Shown: piece by piece, positions 8,995 through 20,689 of the stretch | How positions within the stretch are numbered: the stretch's first letter is position 1 | Layout: every line of letters starts with the position of its first letter | Origin: Homarus americanus | Taxonomy: Eukaryota; Arthropoda; Malacostraca; Decapoda; Nephropidae | Assembly (NCBI RefSeq): GCF_018991925.1 | Contig: NW_024735554.1 | Coordinates: 2,111,907-2,175,906 of the forward strand | DNA: 64,000 nucleotides | Direction: 5' to 3' | Position numbers and translations under genes: made by a program | The notes under the pieces: generated by a model | What the model was told of the DNA's origin: nothing | Database searches by the model: none | The model's input: only the letters and a program-made list of their open reading frames with translations

Positions 8995-9733
8995 GCTGCT
9001 GCTGCTGCTGGTGATGCTGCTGCTGCAAGTGATGCTGCTGTTGTTGTTGCTGGATTTGCTGTTGCTGGATTTGTTGCTGTTGATGCTGCTGCTGCATCTG
9101 TAGCTGTTGTTGTTGTTGTTGTTGTTGTTGTAGCTGTTGTTGTTGCTGCTGCAGTTGCTGCTGATGATGCATCTCTGGGTGGTGGTGTTGAGGGTGGGGC
9201 TGTGGACTGTGGTGCTGTAGTACATGCTGCTGCTGCTGCTGCTCTGCCTGATGCTGCTGCAGGTGCTGCGGTTGGTGCTGTGTGTTGTGTTGGTGCTGTG
9301 TGTTGCTTTGGTGGTTGGTGTAGGGGTTGTGTGTGTCGTGGGGGTGTTGGTGGGTGTTGTGTGGGTGGTGGTATGGTGGGGGCTGGGTGGGGGAGGAGGG
9401 GCGGCTTCCCCCACTCATCGTCTCCATACGTGAGATAACTTCCTCGAACTCGTCCAGCTGGCGGCGTGTGTGGTGGTCGAGGGGTGGTGGCGGGGGTGGC
9501 ATGAGGGCCCCGCTGTGCCGCCCGTCATGGCCACCCTGCTCCACCTGGGGGAATGCGTGGGCGTCGCAGGACCAGGAGCGGGGCGGGGCGGGGCCCAAGG
9601 GTGCCTCAGGACGGGGCACCAAGGTTGGAAAGGAGCGTGGGAGGTCAGGGTCAATCACAGCCTCTAACTGACCAAACAACTGGGCGTGGCACTGTGCCGG
9701 ACCTACAGGGCGAACCACTCGTGGGCACTCCAT
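8541..9733 (-). CDS. Mitf: Mitf exon 1 (first coding exon), polyglutamine and TSP repeats
   Basis: The first in-frame ATG is at 9733 (start MECPRVVRP, purine at -3 and G at +4). The exon is 397 codons plus two bases and ends at donor GGC/GTAAGTATT (8541/8540). The phase 2 end matches phase 2 entry of exon 2 at 5420, so the joined reading is LPPLA-PPSNVK without a shift. Visible parts are: residues 90-106 RRQLDEFEEVISRMETM (possible helix); H/N/T/Q-rich about 120-160; very long mixed CAG/CAA polyglutamine with leucine and histidine about 160-275; SPYTSPLTSPHTSPHTSP about 320-345 (proline-directed kinase sites); SRRSSDD near 362; and PQVKIEV, a SUMO-site-like VKIE, near 375. I do not see the vertebrate ESGIVPDFEV N-terminus. 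Assignment to Mitf rests on strand, phase and proximity to exon 2, so it is less certain than exon 2 itself. Confidence 0.68.
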
Positions 9734-10060
9734 CACAGCTCCTCCACCCTCCACCTCCACCACCCTCCACCCACCATCTCTCTACTTCTTATTATCTCTC
9801 GCACTTCGTCTTCACTGCCTCTTCTCCCTCTATCACTGTGGGTTCACTGCACTCACTGTTCTCTCTCCACCACTACACTGTTCTCACTCCCCCACACACT
9901 ACAACGACCACAAGTGACTCCTTACAACCTCACCACCACGACGGCCAAGGAACACGACGCACACCGCACACAGGGCACGGCAGGTAACGCTGCAACACTG
10001 ACGCCCAGGGTGCCAGGGACACACTAGCAGCGGTGATGACCTTGAGGGTTTGGCACCGGC
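9734..10060 (-). promoter_or_regulatory. putative 5' UTR/leader of Mitf with a 14-codon upstream ORF
   Basis: On the minus strand a 14-codon upstream frame starts at ATG 9777. Its TGA (9735-9733) overlaps the proposed Mitf start as TGATG, and both are unchanged in copy 2 (50090-50044). The region is GA-rich on the gene strand and lacks a clear TATA box. The transcription start is unknown, so calling this UTR is inference. The plus-strand open frames crossing it are not supported. Confidence 0.35.
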
Positions 10061-10259
10061 GCCACCATCCTGGCACTACACCCCTGGCACCCCACCCTTA
10101 CGCCCGGCACCCCCCCTCCCCAACCTTTTTGCTGGGGGAAGAAACACCCCTATACAGGTTGGCAGCACCTCCCCCACACACACCTCAGGCTGGCACCCCC
10201 CCCACTGCATCCGTGCCAAAGTTGGGTACCTTAACCATAGCGTCATAGCCCTAAGTTAT

Positions 10260-10290
<31 letters not shown>

Positions 10291-10484
10291 AGCGCAGACA
10301 CTGCAACAGGTGAGTCACTGTCTTAGTGTCTTAGGTGCTATGATGACGCACCTTTACGGACCTCACGTTAATCAACACAGGTGAGATAGATAATTAGCCC
10401 TCTGGATACAAGTGGACTGATAGATAAATATGCATCCACCCTTGCCTATATACACACACAACATACACACACAAATCAGCTGAC
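10061..10484. other. spacer with C-rich and (CA)n tracts
   Basis: C-rich GGCACC-containing sequence (10060-10200) and (CA)n at about 10261-10291. Then unique sequence, with the retroelement starting after 10484. No gene seen. Confidence 0.6.
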
Positions 10485-11697
10485 ATTTTTTAGGAAAGTC
10501 TTCGAGGTAGTAGATAATGACGAAAATTACGATGTTATTTACTTAGACTTCAGCAAAGCATTTGACAGAGTACCGCATCAGAGGCTTCTGAGAAAAATTA
10601 AGGCTCATGGTATCGAGGGGAAAGTTTTAAATTGGATAAAATCATGGCTCACCAATAGAACGCAGAGGGTCAGCGTAGATGGTGTTAAATCTGAGTGGGG
10701 CCGTGTAACCAGTGGGGTTCCCCAGGGGTCAGTACTAGGCCCACTCTTGTTCATAATCTACATAAACGATCTAGATACTGGGACCAGCAGTGACATAAGC
10801 AAGTTTGCGGATGACACCAAAATAGGGCGGCAGATTAACTCACGGCAGGATGCAAATGCATTACAGGAGGATCTAAATAAACTGCAGGGGTGGTCTGAAA
10901 AATGACAAATGAAATTCAACACCAACAAGTGCAGCGAACTTAATATTGGAAGAACAAATACTTATAATGTATACAGCCTTAACAACATCAACCTAGAGAA
11001 GTCAACTTGTGAAAGAGACCTAGGGGTACTTGTAAGCCCGGACCTACGGCCTAGAAAACAGTGCGTTAATGTTCGAAATAAGCAAACAGAGTATTGGGTT
11101 TTATATCTAGAAGTGTAAGTAATAAGAGTGCAGAGGTCTTATTGCAACTATATCTTGCGCTAGTCAGGCCGCACCTCGATTATGCGGTTCAGTTCTGGTG
11201 CCCTTATTATAGAATGGATATCAATTCACTAGAGTCGGTGCAGCGAAGAATGACGAAAATGATTCCGGGACTTAGAAACCTTCCATATCAGGATAGGTTA
11301 AAGAAACTAAACTTGCATTCCCTAGAAAGACGAAGAGTGCAGGGAGATATGATAGAAGTATTTAAGTGGGTGAAAGGAATCAATAGAGGAGATATAGATA
11401 AAATTCTTATAATATCCGAGCAGGATAGGACTCGGAGCAACGGATTTAAGTTGGATAAGTTTAGGTTTAGGAGGGAGATAGGAAGGAACTGGTTCACAAA
11501 TAGGGTGGTAGACGAGTGGAACAAGCTTAGCAACTTTGTAGTAAGTGTTGGAACGCTGGAAAGTTTCAAAAGGAGGCTGGATAGATTCATGGATGATAGA
11601 GAGTGGTAGTAACTCTTGACAGGAGCTGCCATGCACAGGCCAACCGGCCTATTGCAGACTCCTTATGTTCTTATGTTATGTTCTTATGACACATTTA
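10485..11697 (+). mobile_element. non-LTR retrotransposon fragment (CR1/Jockey-like), RT to 3' end
   Basis: Starts inside the reverse transcriptase domain. YLDFSKAFDRVPHQRLL (catalytic Asp), SGVPQGSVLGPLLFIIYIND and the FADD active-site motif (about 10804-10815) are all present. The C-terminal part contains RPHLDYAVQFW, SVQRRMTKMIPGLR and FKRRLDRFMDD, typical of the region after the RT. It is broken by TGA at 10903-10905, where relatives have tryptophan (WSEK-stop-QMKFN), and by a frameshift near 11080-11100. The 3' end is marked by TTATGTTCTTATG repeats (11663-11690). It is 5' truncated and inactive. The near-identical copy is 50745-51925. A further truncated relative is at 34186-34868. Confidence 0.9.
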
Positions 11698-11769
11698 TGC
11701 ATACATGTACGTACATATAAACACACATGTATAAACATATACCGGTATACATAAATACATCCATACATA

Positions 11770-11807
<38 letters not shown>

Positions 11808-12350
11808 TACTTCACTACCTGTTATCATTTCTTTTAACCTCCCTCCTCTCCTTCCGTCTCTTATTCTCTCTCACTTTCCTCCTCCCTACCCCCATTCTCT
11901 CACTTTCCTCCCCCCATTCTCTCCTTTCCTCCCTCCCTCCCCAGTCTCTCCTCCCCACCCCCATTCTCTCACCTTGTCTCCCCCATTCTCTCACTTTCCT
12001 CCCCCCATTCTCTCACCTTGTCTCCCTCCCTCCCATTAAAACATTCCTTCTAGTAAAATAGCCAGACCAATATAGCCAACAGTGTATGGTGTGCACTGCC
12101 TCCCTCACACTGGTCATGGTGGTGATGGTGATGATGGTGGTGATGGTGGTGATGGTGGGGGTGGTTGTGACGGTCGATGGTGATTAGAGATGGTTGGTGG
12201 TTGATGATAATGATGATTTGTGGTGACGTTGATGCTGGTGGTGTGTGGTAGTAATAGTATGTAGTGATGATGGTGATGAATGGTGGTTGGTGATGTGTGG
12301 TGATGGATGGTGCTTGGTGTTAATGGTGATAGTGGTTGGTGATATACATT
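11698..12350. repeat. (CT)n, pyrimidine-rich minisatellite and GTGATG repeats
   Basis: (CT)n at 11773-11804. Tandem CCCATTCTCTCACTTTCCTCC-like units run to about 12030, and GGTGATGGTGATGATGGT-type repeats cover 12114-12345. Frames in these are artefacts. Counterparts are 52010-52260 and 52340-52560. Confidence 0.85.
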
Positions 12351-12568
12351 ATACTGTATATGAAGTAAAATACAGAGTCTACCGTCGTTATCCCCCAAGC
12401 TGCCGCCAGGTGCCGCTGCCAACTCCACCATATTTGTGGTTCACTCTTACACACACACACACACGCGCGCGCGCAAACAATAAATAAGTAAACTCATATA
12501 ACTTTTAGCCGCATATATCTAAGATTAACTAATAATAATAATAATGAAGAAGAAGAAGAATGATAATG

Positions 12569-12604
<36 letters not shown>

Positions 12605-12984
12605 TAACGCAATACTCTTGGCACAACAGATCGCCACTACAGGCACAAGACAAAGTTCGCCAGGCGCAGTAACCACAGTAACAGTTGTTGTACTTGCATT
12701 ACGTACTCCAAATCTATACCTGTAGTGATGCACCTTTAATTAATATTGCTCAAGGTGAACTTCGGTGGAACGACAACACCATCAATCACTGTCACCCCAC
12801 ACACACAGACATTCTCTCTCTCTCTCTCTCTCTCCAGGGTGGCGGCGGAGGTCAAAGTGTTCTCTAAGGCATCAGCGTGACACAAACAGATGCAGACTGA
12901 CAAAGACAGAATCAGACACATGGGGGCCACTCCTTCACCTCGGCCCGCCACACACACACACACACCTGCAGCCCCCCACCCACC
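12351..12984. other. unique blocks between short microsatellites
   Basis: Contains (CA)n with a CGCGCG step (about 12450-12475), AAT repeats (12527-12605) and (TC)n (12810-12835). The block 12360-12431 opens on the minus strand (MVELAAAPGGSLGDNDGR) but has no convincing donor. No gene is supported. Confidence 0.5.
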
Positions 12985-13221
12985 TCGCGCAGTCCGCCAC
13001 TACAACAAAATTCAGCCCATAAGAGCCCGCACCGATAGATATAAGAACAGCACCATCCCATCTATTGTTAAAATAATAAACAACTCCTGATTTATGTACT
13101 GTACAGCCCTGTAAATGTATTCAACGCATATTATATCATTATGTCTAAATCAAATGTAAGTCTGTATATTTTCAGCCACCGGCTGCAACTCTATTAATAA
13201 ACCGTTTATTATTATTATTAT

Positions 13222-13226
<5 letters not shown>
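12985..13226 (+). mobile_element. 3' end of a third non-LTR retrotransposon family, plus orientation
   Basis: Open reading TDRYKNSTIPSIVKIINNS followed by a stop. The pattern (D-Y-K-NS-P-IV-IINN) is typical of the extreme C-terminus of non-LTR ORF2 proteins. It is followed by an AT-rich 3' UTR ending CCGGCTGCAACTC, AATAAACCGTTTATT and a TTA-repeat tail. A second copy lies in opposite orientation at 13395-13735. The counterpart is 53195-53420. Confidence 0.6.
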
Positions 13227-13268
<42 letters not shown>

Positions 13269-13394
13269 CCTAATGTGTCTGTGTTATGGTCTAACTCCAG
13301 CCATCTTGTGTGTGTGTGTGTGTGTGTGACTATGTAATGTATGTACTGTATATTTATTTATTTATGTATGTATGTACGTATGTATGTAATAATA
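13227..13394. repeat. (CA)n and (GT)n between the two element tails
   Basis: (CA)n at 13229-13266 and (GT)n at 13308-13328, mutually complementary. They extend the inverted arrangement of the flanking elements. TATG/TATT repeats at 13350-13390. Confidence 0.85.
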
Positions 13395-13735
13395 CTAATA
13401 ATAATTAACGGTTTATTGAAAGAGCATGGCAGCCGGAAGGCTGAAAATATACAGTTACACAATTGGGTAATGGGTCTCTTGATTTACAAATAATATACAA
13501 GTAATATAAGTGATACAAATATGAAATATAATAACTAGGTGGGGAGAAGGTCATACAACAGGGTATTTCAACATAGTGACAGTGCAAAAGGTAAGATTTA
13601 CTGGGAGTGAATACACTGGTTGATTACAAGTTGTTGATAATTTTTACAATGGTTGGGACTGAGCTGTTCTTATAGGGATCAGTACTTGTTCGTATGGGCT
13701 GTATACACAAGTCGCCTTTGCATCCCACTTTTCTT
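13395..13735 (-). mobile_element. 3' end of the third non-LTR family, minus orientation (tail-to-tail partner)
   Basis: The reverse complement matches the element at 12985-13226. It shares GGTTTATT, GCAGCCGG and CTGAAAATATACAG in order, and its minus-strand reading TDPYKNSSVPTIVKIINNL-stop aligns with the plus-strand copy's C-terminus. It retains about 100 bases more body sequence. The counterpart is 53575-53895. Confidence 0.6.
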
Positions 13736-14055
13736 TCAGTGTGTTGACCAAGAGGCATGACCCTTCAGTGTGTTGACCAAGAGACATGACCCTTCAGTGT
13801 GTTGACCAAGAGACATGACCCTTCAGTGTGTTGACCAAGAGGCATGACCCTTCAGTGTGTTGACCAAGAGACATGACCCTTCAGTGTGTTGACCAAGAGA
13901 CATGACCCTTCAGTGTGTTGACCAAGAGACATGACCTTTCAGTGTGTTGACCAGGAGACATGATCCTTCAGTGTGTTGACCAGGAGACATGACCTTTCAG
14001 TGTGTTGACCAGGAGACATGATCCTTCAGTGTGTTGACCAGGAGACATGACCACA
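13736..14055. repeat. 29-bp minisatellite, about 11 copies
   Basis: Units contain TTGACCAAGAGACATGACCC followed by TTCAGTGTG. Late units change AAGAG to AGGAG. The counterpart 53896-54215 has eroded units. Confidence 0.92.
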
Positions 14056-14395
14056 CATTAGATCACTACCACTAAACCCTTTAAAAGATTCTTAGCGACG
14101 ACAAACACTTGGTGAGTCTTGTGTCGTGTCTGGTGAGTCTTGATGGTGAGTCTTGTGTCGTTTCTGTTGAGTCTTGGTGGTGAGTCTCAAGCCTGATTGG
14201 TAACACTTTCACCATGGTTCACCAAACAGCTGACGGGGGTTATAGTACACATAAGTTGCCTTCATTGGTAACACTTTCATCACGGTTCACAAACCACTTC
14301 CACTTGTCACCATCTATATCACTTGTCACCATCTATATGTACAACAACACAACCTTCACCCTCTTTTACTTTTTTCTTTTATCCTCTTCACCACT
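14056..14395. other. short GGTGAGTCTTG repeats and spacer
   Basis: Four GGTGAGTCTTG-type units at about 14110-14185 and two copies of a TTGGTAACACTTTCAYCAYGGTTCAC segment (about 14198 and 14264). No gene seen. Confidence 0.6.
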
Positions 14396-15745
14396 GATCG
14401 GCTCGCTAGCCGCCCGGGCGATCGGTCACATCTCTGTCACGCACTGTTGGCAAATACTGGGCATGTACCGCCTCCTGAATGTACCTGAACCCGCTCCAGT
14501 GTTGGTCAAGTCTTGCCTTGAAAGAGCTCACACTCAGTGCCGTCACAACACACTCTGGTAGATTGTTCCAAGAGTTCACAACTCTCACTCCGAAAAAGTT
14601 TGCCCTCACAGTTTTCTGGACTTGCGGCTTCTTCATTCTTGAGCTGTGACCCCTTGTGGGGCGAGCGTCCGCCAGCTCCAAGTAAGGACACTCAACTGAG
14701 TAGTGCCCCCTGAGATGCTTATACACCTCAACTAGGTCCCCCCTTGCCCATCTGTAGTATAAGCTAGGCAAGTTCAGGCGCTCCAATCTCTCAGGGTAGC
14801 TGAGGTGCCGAAGGGCAGGCACCAGTCTGGTGGCCCTACTTTGAACATTTTCAACCAACTGACAGTCCCTAGCATATCTCGGGGACCAGATGGGGTGACA
14901 GTACTCCAGATGGGGAAGCACTTCACTCCTGAAGATCGTTACGAGGGACGGACCGTCTAAATATCTGAACGACCTTCTTATAAGACCCAATAATTTATTT
15001 GCCTGATTTACCTTCTTCTCGCAATGGCCCGAGAACTTCAGCTCATTGTCAACATACACACCTAGGTCCTTCTCACACACAGTCTCAAATAGTGCAGCTT
15101 CTTCATCCCGTTGGGACATATGATACACCTCCTTACCGTTGGTACGCCCCAGGTGCATCCTCTTACACTTCGTGACATTGAATTTCAGCAGCCATTTCTT
15201 CGACCATTCCTGGAGCCCACAGAGGTCCTTCTGCAGTTCTTCACAGTCCGCTTGGTTCTTAATTTACCGAAATAACTTGGCGTCATCGGCAAACATTTGT
15301 ATGGAGGAGTGTACAACGTCAGGCATGTCATTTATGAAACAAACAAACAACAGTAGGCCCAAAACACTGCCCTGTGGTACCCCACTTGTGACAGGTACAG
15401 ATGACGATTTCGTGCCATTAATCACCACACACTGCTTGCGGTCATGTAGAAAGTCTTCTATCCACGCTAGGACATTTCCCCGAATTCCGTACCCTTCCAG
15501 TTTGATTTTCAGCCTTTCGTGGGGTACACTGTCGAAAGCCTTGGCAAAATCTAGGTAAATATTGTCGATATTACCACCCCGTTCCAGGATATGGGTCCAA
15601 ATATCCAATACCTTGAGCAATTGTGTGAAGCAGGAGCGCCCCGGCATAAAATCGTGTTGGCAATCTTTTACAAGGTTGTTTCGTATTAGATGTTCCATTG
15701 CGGCATCTCTGATAATACTCTCAAGTACTTTACATGGTGCCTGTT
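14396..15745 (-). mobile_element. non-LTR retrotransposon, RT plus C-terminal region, nearly open
   Basis: On the minus strand one frame runs from about 15698 to 14406, interrupted by a single TAA at 15266-15264 just after FADDAKLFR. Copy 2 has GAA there. Visible motifs are FMPGRSCFTQLL, NIYLDFAKAFDSVPHERL (catalytic Asp), TSGVPQGSVLG and MFADD, then a C-terminal half with VLPHLEYCHPIWSPRY, VPALRHLSYPERLERLNLPS and VVNSWNNLPECVV. The usual PLLF after SVLG is LLLF. The 5' part is missing and the 3' end is A-rich on the gene strand. This family is distinct from the one at 10485. The counterpart is 54535-55835. Confidence 0.9.
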
Positions 15746-15847
15746 GTGGTTAATATAATTGTTTTACATGACATATATCAGTTCATTAATATTTACCTAC
15801 CTCGCCCTCCAATTATACCTTTACCAGTAATCTACCAAGACTTACCT

Positions 15848-15909
<62 letters not shown>

Positions 15910-16883
15910 CAACCATCACACCCCCCCACGTCCTATCAGTTGCATTAAAAAAATCTGCAACCTAACCTAACCTAACCCTCCCCCCCCCTGTTTACGATCG
16001 TCACCACCCTAGCGTCATCGTCCTCGTCAGCATAGTGTTGTTCCTCTATGCTGTCTTAGTCGTCTTGGTTGTCCGGTTAATGTCCGCTTAAATGTCCGGT
16101 TAATGTCCGTTATATTTGTGTACGGTTCACTCACTAGTCGTTAACAAGATAAGCGTTCGGTATCTACGAGTCATAAAATACGTATTCACAATTAATCTTT
16201 ACGGATGATAGTCACACATTTACCTAAGTATCCCTTAAAACAAAAGAAAGAAAACCATGCAATAGAAGAGGAGTAACTAGAGCAAATCCGCAGGTCCCTC
16301 ACGACTATAACAAATTAAAACTAACCTAATTAATAACGTAAAGTAAACTTGTCTAAAATTACAAGAAAATATATCTATAATTACTCTTGTAAATGAACAC
16401 AAAGGTTTAAAATCATTATCAAGGTTAAGAAATATATAAAGTTGGCCAAGGTAAACGGTACATCGCCTCTAATGGTTCGCCAACTTGGTATAAACACGGT
16501 AGCTAAAATGGTGTCGATCCCAGTAATGGTATAAAACTATTTACTAGTATTTAATCCGAACCAAAACATAACCTAACCAAATCTACCCAACTCTAACACC
16601 TCTTTGTTCAGTATCAGGGTGTTTAATTATCAGGTGAACTAAGCTGGGGTGCCTGAATTTTCATGACATAAAAAAAAAATCACCATTAAACAGTATCTTA
16701 GGTGTTTTTAAGTGGGAGTAAGAGTCTTCATTTGTCACACTTGGTTCATGACGCGTATCGAGCCATGTGTTCGTGGCTCATCAATAACATCCTGCACGTT
16801 GTTGTTGTTGTTTAATTCACTCCAACAATGCCACAAGTAACATTCGTACGACTCCAAGATGACACTGACAGACACACAGAGAC
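15746..16883. other. unique AT-rich sequence with (GA)n and scattered CCTAA
   Basis: (GA)n at 15850-15906 is almost absent from copy 2 (55940). Repeated TTAATGTCCG units lie at 16075-16110. A dispersed GGTGTTTAATTATCAGGTGA motif occurs at about 16618. No gene is visible. Confidence 0.65.
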
Positions 16884-16909
16884 AAACAAACAAACAAACA
16901 AACAAACAA

Positions 16910-16992
<83 letters not shown>

Positions 16993-16995
16993 CAC
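16884..16995. repeat. CAAA and CAGA tetranucleotide repeats
   Basis: (CAAA)n followed by about 18 CAGA units. Cysteine-rich VCLS frames on the minus strand are artefacts. The counterpart 56884-56960 is shorter. Confidence 0.95.
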
Positions 16996-18089
16996 ACACA
17001 CATACATACATTTTTTTTTTTACGGGATTAGCCCACCCGGGTATCGGTCACTGACCCACATCGGGGCCTGGGGGGCGAAAATGTAATAATAATAACACAG
17101 TAATTCAAAGTAAATAAAATTTATAATAAAAGTAAAATAAAATAAAAATGATAACAATAATAATAATTTTAATAATAATAATAAAGAAATACAAAACTGA
17201 AGAAAAAATTCAATTGTGATAAACTTTATATGTATGTTGTGTTATCAGGTAAGAGAAACAATTGAGACCCTGTAATTGTGTGTAAATGAGGCAGAAAGTC
17301 AGATCATCAACCTGGGACTTGGTCACATGTGGCAGCAGGGTCTACCATTATGCTTCCAATATCTTCCCAGGCGGTAGTACCTCCCTGTTTGATAGCTGCC
17401 TACTACCTATCCACCCACCCACCCACACACACACACCTACCAACCCACCCACCCACCCACCCACCCACCCACACACACTCAAAAACTAGTTAAATACCTT
17501 ATCATTGTTGGTCTGTGCCTCTCCTCTTGGTCTGGTAACGTCAACAAGCCCACCATAGTGAATAATACAAATGACTTTCCCACACCCTGGTCAGTCACAC
17601 ACCTTAGCCGACGGAAACACCACTTGCTTCACTGTGCTAGCCGTGATACGAACTGAGCTTGCCATCCACTCAGCCACTCAGCCATTAGCCACAGTACCAC
17701 ACGGTTTCCTAATACTGAACGTTCACCAACTAACGGAAAAAAAAATACGGGATTTCACCAGAAGGTTAGATTAAGTTAGGGTGTCTAATCATCAGGTGAA
17801 ATAAGCTGGGCTGTATAATCTTTAAATGATCCAATCAGTGTAACTTCGTGGTATAAGTATAAAATTATAACACAGTGTTAAGCAGCAGAAGACCACCATT
17901 ATAATCCACAGACTAAAATAACCATCCGGGCTCATGACGTTAAACCCTCCTATCAGACGCACTAAGACGACACGTTGCGGTGATCCAGTGCTTCCCCTCC
18001 ACACAATAAACAGGAAACCGAGCTCTCAGAATTTAGTATATTATCTACAATAACGTATATCAAATAACACTTTCTCGGTAACACCATTT

Positions 18090-18090
<1 letters not shown>
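16996..18090. other. unique sequence, no gene seen
   Basis: AT-rich with AATAAT patches (17085-17185) and CCCA repeats (17405-17472). One dispersed GTGTCTAATCATCAGGTGAA motif lies at about 17781-17808. A conserved block after a T-run (17020-17075, GGGATTAGCCCACCCGGGTA) may be the edge of an uncharacterised short interspersed element. Confidence 0.55.
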
Positions 18091-18490
<400 letters not shown>

Positions 18491-19440
18491 ATCGCCATAC
18501 AAATTTATAATCGGTTTAGCATCAATACAGTAAAAGCAGGTATACAGTTCAGTGTGTATAGACAACGCAACGGTGTATACTGTATAATAATATAGACCGT
18601 GGTGGTATAGTTTCCAATGTACACCTTGATAGTGCAGGTATACAACAATGGTAAACAGTAGATCACAATTTATTATTTTGACTAATTATTTATGTATTTA
18701 GATTAATTCAAATGCTAATATGACCATTTAATAACACACACACACACCGGTTTAAATTTGTTCAGTATTGTATGAGTTATCGCTCCGTGAACACAGTTTT
18801 CTATGATGTTACGTTGATTCATCAAAGAAAACTATCATTATTAAGACGGATCACTGAAGAAAGAACACAACAATTTATTCATGTTGGATAATTCTACCAG
18901 CTATGAATAACTCCTTCTGATGGTTCCAGTGTTAGTTAGTAAATAAGAATGTAAAATTGTAGTTTGGGTCATCCCTGTATATAGATATCCCAACTAATGT
19001 AATGTAACTTAACCTACCCAACCCAGGACGAGCTTCACACGCATTTTTTCCCACCTACCTACGCCACTTATCGGAACCTCGTGTAATTCCGGAAACGAAT
19101 GAGCGCAATCTCGGTAATTATAATTGCTGGTATACACCCAGTTAGGGGAAAATACAGAATTCCATTTTTGCTTCTTCGACTTTTCACCATTAAAAAAATA
19201 ACCTAACCTAACCCTTTATAAATATCACAGATGCGTTAATTGACATTTAAAACATACCCACACACAAACACCGATGTAAAAAAAAATACCACACTAAATC
19301 ACCAACACCTTGTCAATACATCCAAGTGTCTAGACTCTAGCGTGACCGACACCCACAGACCAACGTGGTTCACGCTAATACACTGTACTTATGAGCATTG
19401 TGTGTTGGTCTGGCGCCGGTAACTGGAGGTTGTTATGTTG
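18491..19440. other. unique AT-rich sequence, no gene seen
   Basis: No open frame above background. Short CCTAA runs at about 19005 and 19200. Well conserved in copy 2 (58412-59330). Confidence 0.6.
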
Positions 19441-19477
19441 TGTGTGGGTGTTGTTGTTGTTGTTGTTGTTGTTGTTC

Positions 19478-19540
<63 letters not shown>

Positions 19541-19640
19541 CCTGTAATATTATTGCTATTACAGTGCTATTATTTTCATTACTATTGCTATTTTTATTAT
19601 TATTAATCTATATATCTATCTATTTATCTACGCCTGACTC
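19441..19640. repeat. GTT and AGT trinucleotide repeats with AT-rich flank
   Basis: GTT at 19449-19475, AGT at 19477-19541, then ATT-rich sequence and short ATCT repeats. Confidence 0.9.
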
Positions 19641-19863
19641 ACTCACCAGCTGATAATGTTTATTGAGATTGATTAACAGTTAGTGAAGCGAGTAGACATT
19701 ATTTTTTGGTATTATTAAAATATCTTAAAAATTACATAATTATTTTTTCCCCAGGAGAATACAGTTTCAATCTATAGAAAAAAAATATAATGTAATGTTA
19801 ACTGAAAAAAGTGTCAGTATATTTGTGGATGCAGCGGCGTGACAAATAGTAACTGTTGCTAAG

Positions 19864-20052
19864 GTGAATCAATACGTTTGGCAGGAGAAGCTGTCTAGAC
19901 GCCCCGGGTTTGTGAAGGCCTTGTGGGGGATATCATCATTACCACTTAATATTGACGGTGATTGGTTCTTATTTAACAAGGAATTATATAGCGTATGGTT
20001 GGATCATCTGAGAATTAACCCCCACACAAAAGTTATTTTACTTGAAGATTAA
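19864..20052 (+). other. small tryptophan-rich open frame, uncertain
   Basis: A 62-codon frame (MNQYVWQEKLSRR ... LYSVWLDHLRINP) of non-repetitive composition. In copy 2 (59765-59965) two separate differences each remove three bases net and keep the frame for 50 codons before it shifts. The 3' end overlaps a reverse copy of the dispersed CCTAA-linked motif (about 20032-20062). There is no homology I recognise and no splice context. It may be a chance frame or the relic of an element. Confidence 0.2.
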
Positions 20053-20480
20053 CCACCCTAATATTAACCTAATCTAACCTAAGAGAATTCTACCTAACCT
20101 AACCAAATCTAACCAAACTCTACCCATGCCAACCTATTCTAACCCACCCACAGGTAAGGCTAAGGTGTTTAATTATCAGGTGAAATAAGCGGGGGGGGGA
20201 CAAGCTTCAGGTGTTGTGGTGGTGGTGGTGGTGGTGGTCACATCAAACCTGTTTAATCTTTCAACCGTTAACGACTCAAGTGGTAGTGGTGATGATTGTA
20301 GTAGTAGTAGTAGTGATGATAATAGTAATGATAGTAGTGATGATGGTAGTTGTAGTGATGGTAGTAGTAGTGATGATGTAGGAGGCTTCTAGTCCCACAA
20401 CACCACTGTCTTGCCTTTGATTATCTAGTTAAGAGTATAAGAGGCGTCCCACGTCTTCCTCCCGGCCCATAGTCCACTAA
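20053..20480. repeat. CCTAA cluster, GGT, AGT and GAT repeats
   Basis: CCTAA/CCAAA cluster at 20060-20150. A dispersed GGTGTTTAATTATCAGGTGA motif at about 20168-20194, a GGT run at 20216-20239 and AGT/GAT mixture at 20280-20385. Confidence 0.8.
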
Positions 20481-20492
20481 GTCGTGAGCTGT

Positions 20493-20551
<59 letters not shown>

Positions 20552-20613
20552 GGAAAGGTTCGCCAGGAAAGGACATAAAATTACAATAATTACGCGCCAA
20601 ATTAAGGTTAAAT

Positions 20614-20656
<43 letters not shown>
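20493..20656. repeat. (GT)n and (CA)n flanking a short unique block
   Basis: (GT)n at 20493-20548 and (CA)n at 20616-20655, complementary to each other around a 67-base loop. Confidence 0.92.
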
Positions 20657-20657
<1 letters not shown>

Positions 20658-20689
20658 CAAATCTCATGTAGGGTTCACTGACCAGCCGA

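Noticed and set aside
8881..9438. Plus-strand alanine, valine or leucine-rich frames opposite Mitf exon 1
   Set aside because: They are antisense readings of the polyglutamine codons. Splice sites and phase support only the minus strand.
12114..12431. Upstream Mitf exon starting MVELAAAPGG
   Set aside because: No good donor follows the plausible part. The rest of the frame is GTGATG repeat.
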